Source: Labia minor
Lineage: Eukaryota; Arthropoda; Insecta; Dermaptera; Spongiphoridae
Assembly (NCBI GenBank): GCA_963082975.1
Contig: OY720344.1
Coordinates: 64,694,546-64,758,545, forward strand
Length of the DNA: 64,000 nt
Reading direction: 5' to 3'
The notes under the pieces were generated by a model. The model was not told where the DNA came from and did no database searches. It saw nothing but the letters and a program-made list of their open reading frames with translations. Shown here in pieces: positions 57,445 through 64,000 of this stretch. Position numbers and translations under genes: made by a program. Numbering within the stretch: position 1 is the stretch's first letter; each line of letters begins with the position of its first letter.

Positions 57445-59300
57445 TGGGTAATTATAATCATAGTTTTGTCTATATTATATATCTACAGCTTACCGATATA
57501 TGATTAGCAGAGAGTAGATGACCTATTCATTGACGCTAGTGAAGGTCAACTGAACATTCATTTACTGTCAGCCAGTATAAGAGCCCCTGAGGTTAGACAA
57601 CCCGCATCAATTGGTTCCGATTTTTAAACTTGTCATTTTATACATACTTAAATTAATTTTTTATACACATAAACTAAAACTTTATATTATTATCACATAT
57701 AATATTTAAAACATATTTTAAATTTTTTCAATCTATAAAATAAACATGTATATATAATAATTTTTTATGTCTTCTCTCAATACTAAAATAAATTCTTTAA
57801 GTAACTTTTTTAGAGAAAAACTAATATATTAATATATAATTTAACATGGAGTTGGGATTCAACTAATAATTCCAAAATTAAATTAATCAGAAAGTGAAAA
57901 AAAAATATATAATTCTGAAATAAATGAAATTATTTATTTTAATGTTAGTATTTTAAAAAATAATAAATTATTATTTAATAGTTTAAATAATTTAAAATCA
58001 TTAAAATAACATATTTTTAACATACAAATAAGCTTTATTTGAAGAAGGGAGAGGAGAAGAATGCTTTAAATCCTCGGAATAATTTGAAATAATTTTTATG
58101 TAACTTTAAAACGGAATATTTACAATCATTTTCGCAATTCCCACATTTTGTTTTATATTTTTTTTTATTGTACAAAAAAAATCGAAAAAATTAAATATTC
58201 ATAATCAAATATAAAACTAATGAAATATAATTTATGTTATTTAAATGAATATTTTCGTTTTACAAAATATAAGAAATATAATAATTGTATTTATATTTTA
58301 AATAAATTTCCATTTGAATTGAATAAAATTTAACAAAGTAAAAAACAGTTTTATTTATTTATTTATTTAAAAATACATAAATAATTCATTTATTAAAGTA
58401 AGTTATGTATAAAATTACGAATTCTTCTCTGTATAGTGAAAAGTTTTTATTTTATTTTTTTTTTTTATTTATTATTATTCAATTGAATTAAAAGTTTAAT
58501 GTCAAGCGGTAATGAAGAAAACGCATACAATGGTTTAATACAATTATAGAATAAAACGGATTGTTTACGTTGTTCTGTTGAATTTGTTAAAAGTTTTTTT
58601 AATCCGTTGGAAATAGAAATGTTGTACAACCTTCAGTTTGATTACTTTTTATTTTTTCTAAATTTTTGTTTTTACAAAAAAATTATTTATTTAATGATTA
58701 TTTATTCATGATTTATACATATTTTTTACCTTTCATTAATTTATAAAAACACTTTTCTAATAAATTATATGTGGAGATATTTCATCAGATACTTACTAAG
58801 CAAAAATAATTTTTCAAATATGTTATTAAATAATAATAACATTTATAAAAAAAGAACAAAAAACATTTAAAAATTGAAAATTAGTAAAATTAAGTGAAAT
58901 TACAGATGGTGGAAAGTAGTAGTTTTGTTATGGTAATGAGGGTTTAATTGGATAAATATGATCTCAAAACTAGATATTTCTTGATATTTTCAGGCATATA
59001 TGACTTGTTACGAATATTATCATAATTTTTATGAGCACAATTGACTTATTTGCATATACAAATATTCTCTATTAAGATCAATACACTTTGCCATTGTTTT
59101 GAATCAAGTTTCGAAGCATTTTTTTGACTCCATTTTAGCTGATTTCATGCATTTTGAATGCACAAGAGCTTTATACAGTATCATATGCATATAACCGCGT
59201 ATTCACTTCAAAAAATCCTTCTAAATTTTTTTCCATCTTCATGAAAAAATAAGATACTATATAATACATACTTCTTAATATATTAAAATTTTTCTTGTTT
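57445..59300. other. AT-rich stretch with one complex patch
   Basis: The patch at 57480-57640 (GAAGGTCAACTGAACATTC, CAGCCAGTATAAGAGCCCCT) has no frame. It could be regulatory. Otherwise AT-rich. Confidence 0.45.
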
Positions 59301-59304
59301 TTTA

Positions 59305-59370
59305 CTATCTCGTAAGAGATAGTATTGCGATCACGAAAATTTTCGTTGTTGAGATTTTGATGTTTTCATA
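59305..59370 (+). repeat. Short copy of the ACTATCTC dispersed repeat
   Basis: Terminal ACTATCTCGTAAGAGATAGT then ATTGCGATCACGAAAATTTT, as at 17165. The homology stops after about 65 bases. Confidence 0.75.
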
Positions 59371-59374
59371 TGTT

Positions 59375-60790
59375 TTTTTTAAAGATTATTTTTCATAATT
59401 ATTTATTTTTTCATTATTATTAAAAGCACCTGTCAGCTCAGTAGATTATAAGAAAATATTTTAAAATATTAAAAACAAGATAGCTTTAACAGTTTTAAGG
59501 GAAACATTTTTTTCAAGAGTTAAAATATTATTGATTTAATAAACCCTATTTATATATATATATATATAAAATTTGGATTTTAACTGAAAATTTATCATTT
59601 CATTATAAAATACTTGTCTTAATGTAACTAAAAAACTAAAAAATAACAAGAGAATTATAAATAAAAATTACAAATATCATTCATGAATCAAATTTAATTT
59701 TCAATGATTTCTATTCAATAAATTATTAAATGAAGACCAATTATGATTAATTTTTTTTTATTTTTTGTTCTAAAATATAAACCACTATATAATATATATG
59801 CATCATATTAAACATTGATCGAAATACATGAATTCTTTTATAACTAAGCTTAAATTATAAAATGAAATGTAAAAAAAAATACGGGATATGTTGGAAATTC
59901 AGTAGATAGCTAATAAAAAAACGGAAAAAGACGGTTTAAAAAAAGAAAGAAAGAAAAAAAAATGAAAGTAAAATAAAAGAAACGGATGAAAAAAAAATCC
60001 AATGGATATTAATGTAACCTAGATTCGGATAAGGACGCTCCTTTTAGTGACAAATCGGGCTGCTCTATTGTAATACATGACGTTAAAATAAAAAAAAAGA
60101 GGAAGGGAAAATGGTTTCAAATGAAAGAAAAAGAGAGAATTCAATTTTAATAAAAAAAAAATAGATATTTTATATTTTAAATTATTATTTTTTTGACTTT
60201 CAAGAATTTGGGATTAATTAATAATTTTTTCCTGTCATATTGGTATGCCTTCAATTTTTACCATAAATATAATATTATGGTTTCACACAAATAATAAAAA
60301 TTATTTAATCAGTGAACGCTTCGGGGTGTGATTTTTATTTTACAATAAAAACAGTAGGATAATTAAAGCTCTTTTGTGTCATTTTGAATGATAATTATAT
60401 ATCTATAGGAAGTAGAGTAATATCAATTTTGTTTCAAAATGAAAGGAATTTATAATTATGTACATAGTATTATATATTTTTTTTAAATAAAATCATCATT
60501 AAGTGCACTCTTATTGTTATATCTAATATTTAATTAAATTAAATTGTAATTCATTTTATTATTTATTCGTATTAAAATACTTTGCATTCTTTTAAAGTAA
60601 TTTGGGCAGAGGGGATGAATGTTGAAGGAAGGACAGTTTCAAATTAAATTATTCACTGCAATTATACTTTAAAGGTTTATAATATTATATTTATCATTAT
60701 ATAGATAGTAGATAATTAACCATTCTTCTTTCATTATTTTAAAATTATATAATATATTCGATATTTTATATACTATTTATCACCAATTTT
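59375..60790. other. AT-rich non-coding stretch
   Basis: TA microsatellite at about 59551-59568 and A-rich tracts. Nothing recognised. Confidence 0.6.
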
Positions 60791-60794
60791 ATTT

Positions 60795-61641
60795 AATTTA
60801 GTTCTGGAATATGTAATTAGACAAATTGGGGAGAGGTCAAACGGAATCGAATTAAACAAAAAAATTCAAGTATTAGGTTACGCAGACGACTTAAATATAA
60901 TAGAAGATTCGACAATTACAATTATAGATAGTGTAGAAAAATTAATTAGAGCAGGACAAGAGGTGGGACTAGAAATTAATAATGCTAAGACAAAGTATTT
61001 AGTAACAGAGAGGAATAGTATTAACACACAAAATCTTAATATACAAGATATAGAATTTGAAAATATAGAAAAATTTAAATACTTAGGTTCTGTGATAACG
61101 AAAGATAATAATATTCGAGATGAGTTTAAAGCGAGGTTACAATGTTATGTTATCATGCAATAAAGGGACTTATCGCATCAAAATTATTATCAAAGGGGAT
61201 ACAAGTTAAAATATATAAAACAATTATTTTGTATTATATGAATGTGAGGCATGGTCTATGACCTTAGGTGACGAGAGTAGATTTAGAGTATTTGAGAATA
61301 GGATTCTGCGAAGCATTTATGGGCCAAAGAAAGAGAGGTCATCGGGGAATGGCGAAGATTGCATAACAAGGAATTGCATGACCTCTATACAACTCCAGAT
61401 ATAGTTAAAATTATAAAATCGAGAAGGCTATGGTGGCTAGAATGGTAGAATGGCAAAAAATATATTGGTAGGGAGACCGAGTGGGAAACGTCCACTTGGA
61501 AGACCAAGGACACGGTGGGTGGATAATGTGGGAAAGGATGTGAGAGAGATGGGAGAGGATAGGGACTGGAAGGTTGTGGCTCAGAATAGGAACACTTGGA
61601 GGGGTGTGGTTGCTGCGGCCAAGAACTTTCGTGTTCCGTAG
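60795..61641 (+). pseudogene. LINE pol 3' half (RT palm to C-terminus)
   Basis: The plus strand starts within the RT at LEYVIRQIGERSNGIE, with GYADDLNIIE as the catalytic motif. Then come GLEINNAKTKYLVTE and KFKYLGSVITKDNNI. A frameshift follows near 61150, then CEAWSMTLGDESRFRVFENR with IYGP, another shift, and the C-terminal frame 61450-61641 (RPSGKRPLGRPRTRWVDNV, WRGVVAA). The order KYLGS - IYGP - GRPRxRW is that of the endonuclease/RT LINEs abundant in insect genomes. The upstream endonuclease and first RT motifs are missing. Best-preserved copy of the family in this window. Confidence 0.88.
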
Positions 61642-61644
61642 AGT

Positions 61645-62220
61645 CACACAGATAGATATATATTTATTTTATTATTAAAAAAACATTTCAATTTATATTA
61701 ATAACACATTAATGTTTCGTGTCTTTATTTAAAAAATTAATATAGGTATAAATAAAAAAATTTTAAAAATTTGAATTTTTTCAATCAATTTGTACAAATT
61801 ATTGCTGGTACAACTTCCACTTTTTCCAAATAAAGATGGGAATTTTCAGTGGATAAAACAACTTATTTTGTTTTTATGATTTATGTAATTAGATCAACTT
61901 CCTTCTAGCTTATAACTATTAAAATTGCCTTTTTGGTTTTCTTACTGATATTTTATTAAAACTAAATTTCTATATTTAATCAGGAGTAAATCCCAATTTT
62001 TAAGAGGATATCCATTAAAATAAGTCATGCCATATCATTCTATTATATAACATTCCAATATTCCAGAACTAGATTTTGATTAAATTGAGCAGTTCAAATA
62101 GATGTGTATTATATATTATTTCTACTAATCTATTGTTTTTTACTTGAAAGTATCAATTTTAATCGATTTCGATCGCCAATTTTGTTACCTTCTATAATTA
62201 GTTGTTAATAATATATATAT
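61645..62220. other. AT-rich non-coding stretch
   Basis: Nothing recognised. Confidence 0.6.
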
Positions 62221-62229
62221 AAAATCTGC

Positions 62230-62715
62230 CGACAAAGCGCATAGAATTCTTCTATGACGGCAATGCTCTATGTAAACTCGGTGCAGAGCATGGTTACGGC
62301 AACTCAAAGAAAAGGGTGGTTTACTAGGAATTGTTGAGACCTAGTAAAAAGACCCAATGCTACCAACAACAAATCATCAAATTGGGTCATGAATTGCGCA
62401 AAAAAGACCAGAATACGAGGATCGACATGAGGGAGTCATTTTCTAGCAAGACCGTCCGGAATACGTTAGATCCGTTTGGTTGGTAGTTGCTTCCACATCC
62501 ACCCTACTCTCCAGATCTGGCCCCTTCGGACTATCATTTGCTTGCGTCAATGGAACACGCGTTTGGTGATCAGCTTTGCAAATCATATGAAGATGTGTAA
62601 AAATGACTCAATGGGTAGTTCAGGTTCAATGAGGATGAATTCTTTTGGAGTAAAATCAACAACCTTCCAAAAAGAGAGAAAATATAGCGAACAAGTGTAA
62701 ATACTTTGAATAAAA
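62230..62715 (+). pseudogene. Degenerate mariner transposase (C-terminal part)
   Basis: The frame is broken by several stops but keeps KTVRNTLDPFGW, LLPHPPYSPDLAPSDYHLL, MEHAFGDQLCKSYEDV and FFWSKINNLPKR. The PYSPDLAPSDYHL block with the catalytic Asp is diagnostic of mariner. A weaker KEKGGLLGIVE segment lies upstream at about 62310. The N-terminus and terminal repeats were not found. It is unrelated in position to the mariner end at 39.7 kb. Confidence 0.85.
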
Positions 62716-62905
62716 GAATTTTCACTTTTCTGCTTTAACTATTGTGTTTTTCCTCAAAAACAGGCATTTTAAGGTTGAATACAATTTTATTTGGTGAGAT
62801 GGAAAAGGAAAAATTGATTAAGTCATTTGTTGATTGTTTAGTGAGTAAGTTTTAAGTAAATTTAATTCTAAAGAATCTTCAATGAAGGGGAGAGAAAGGT
62901 TGTAA

Positions 62906-63053
62906 TCAAGAGGAGAGGTATGAGATCCACCCGTCCCCACAGGACCTTAATCCTATATTGGTGAATGAATTTGCCACTTGACCTGAGCCCTGAAATAATT
63001 GATATCCTAGCTGGGATAAGTAGGCAGCAGTACACACAGCGATTAAAATACCA
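62906..63053 (-). CDS. Candidate terminal exon of an unknown gene
   Basis: On the minus strand a long T-rich tract ending TTTATTTATTTAG makes a good acceptor (exon from 63053). The frame then reads GILIAVCTAAYLSQLGYQL and onwards for about 48 residues to a TGA at 62906, ending GDGWISYLSS. The composition is balanced while both flanks are AT-rich. The hydrophobic start could be the end of a signal peptide or a membrane segment. The alternative 79-codon frame starting at 63145 reads through the pyrimidine tract and is less likely. The family is unknown. Confidence 0.35.
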
Positions 63054-63059
63054 CTAAAT

Positions 63060-64000
63060 AAATAAAAAAAAAAGAAAACAATTAGTACTTTGATAACTTT
63101 AATTCTAAACGCCTCTCTTATATAATAATAATTATTATTCTCCATTATATTTTGTCCTTTTTTATGTAAAATTTTATTTTATTTTAAAAGTGTGCATATA
63201 AAAATTCTTAATTTAATTGAATATCTAATTTTTATTCAAACCAAACTTGTGTGTGTCGTTGGTCAATCTATAGCTATAATTATCAATTTAACAAGCTAAA
63301 TAAAATAGGCTGGACATTTAGTTATAAAAGGTAAGATTAACTGTCTAGAGGTTTATTTAAAAAAACAATTTATACAAAAGACCTGTAGGTGGGAATACGA
63401 CAAAATGATAAAATTAAATCTATTAAATCATATAAGAGAAAATTAAAAGAGAAAAAAAAATTGGGAGGAGGTAATTTTTTAATTTAAAAAAATCTTACTC
63501 ACTTGCTTCCCAGATATATTGATAGATTTATGTTTGTGTAATTTTGATTTTGATTTAGTTTTGATTTATTTTAAACTATTCTTTAATATTTGAATATTGA
63601 AATTTTAATTTTTTTTATCAATATATGTTAAATTTTTAACACAATCTATGTTCATAACTTAAGTAAAGATTAATTCCAATTTGAATATAATAAAAAAAAA
63701 TGTTGAACAAAATGTTTCGATTTTATCTAATAAAATTGTATATTGAAATATGATGTTCTGATTTAATCAGGACATATCAAAACAATCAATGTTTTGGTAA
63801 AAGAAAATGTAGTATAACAGGTTTATCATTTCCTAAGGGATGTAAGGAAGCTATATAAATTTTAATCGCTTATTATCAGCTTAATTTGTAATTTATTACT
63901 TGGTGTTACGTTAGAGAATAAACTTATAAGAGACCCTTCTGAGGAAAATGAGATTTGAAATTACTACTACAAGATATTAATAAAATAGGTAAGTGAAAAT
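63060..64000. other. AT-rich non-coding stretch
   Basis: No supportable gene to the end of the window. Confidence 0.55.

Noticed and set aside
61411..61647. Minus-strand 78-codon frame
   Set aside because: Antisense of the LINE C-terminal block (GRPRxRW) on the plus strand.

Overview
The window is AT-rich eukaryotic DNA, almost certainly from an arthropod and most probably an insect. The evidence is a eukaryotic initiator tRNA-Met gene, exons bounded by GT/AG introns, and a typical insect set of transposons: jockey-, R1- and endonuclease/RT-type LINEs, mariner, hAT, Helitron and an LTR retrotransposon. No bacterial-style operon, CRISPR array or replication origin is visible. Most of the window reads as intronic or intergenic sequence with very little host coding content, and the transposons carry most of the recognisable genes.

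Host genes. The minus strand at 8.0-12.7 kb carries a phase-1/phase-1 exon for one thrombospondin type-1 (TSP1) repeat (8039-8209). Upstream of it is a candidate first coding exon with a signal peptide that also ends in phase 1 (12580-12729). The two may be parts of one secreted or extracellular-matrix protein gene (ADAMTS-like/papilin/THSD7-like), the rest lying outside the window or in exons I could not find. An initiator tRNA-Met gene lies on the minus strand at 27243-27314. Less certain exon candidates are at 1.6-2.0 kb, 26.8-27.1 kb, 41.65 kb and 62.9-63.05 kb. Several GC-balanced islands with no convincing reading frame (about 18.0, 48.3, 50.1, 52.1, 53.2, 55.3 and 57.5 kb) look like candidate conserved non-coding or regulatory elements.

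Mobile elements, left to right: a small hAT MITE with a perfect 8-bp duplication (363-664); a LINE scrap (6.2 kb); a Helitron-like element with a tRNA-like module (7.0-7.9 kb); a LINE fragment (10.6 kb) and Helitron 5' ends (11.4 kb, 39.5 kb) and a 3' end (15.0 kb); a young LTR retrotransposon (20.4-24.5 kb); two complete Helitrons head to tail (24548-25894); an R1-like LINE (31.1-32.5 kb); other LINE remnants (34 kb, 35.5-37.9 kb, 56.5 kb, 60.8 kb); a repeat family in inverted and tandem copies (37.4-39.2 kb); mariner remnants (39.7-40.1 kb, 62.2-62.7 kb); a foldback (40.9-41.2 kb); two TA-flanked elements with terminal inverted repeats (43.4 kb, 45.6 kb), one carrying half a PHD finger; a hAT element with a perfect 8-bp duplication (46752-47918); and two MITEs near 54 kb.

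The most remarkable object is the LTR retrotransposon at 20.4-24.5 kb. Its two full LTRs differ at one position in about 575 bases as read, so the insertion is recent. It has Gag with two CCHC knuckles but no protease, reverse transcriptase, RNase H or integrase core. The first ~105 residues of Gag look like the pseudo-SAP/SAP region of the host chromatin protein DEK. Where pol should be there is a Glu/Lys-rich ORF in the -1 frame, and a canonical slippery heptamer lies in the overlap between the two frames. This suggests a non-autonomous element with a captured host chromatin-binding domain that may make a Gag-ORF2 frameshift fusion and depend on enzymes from another element.
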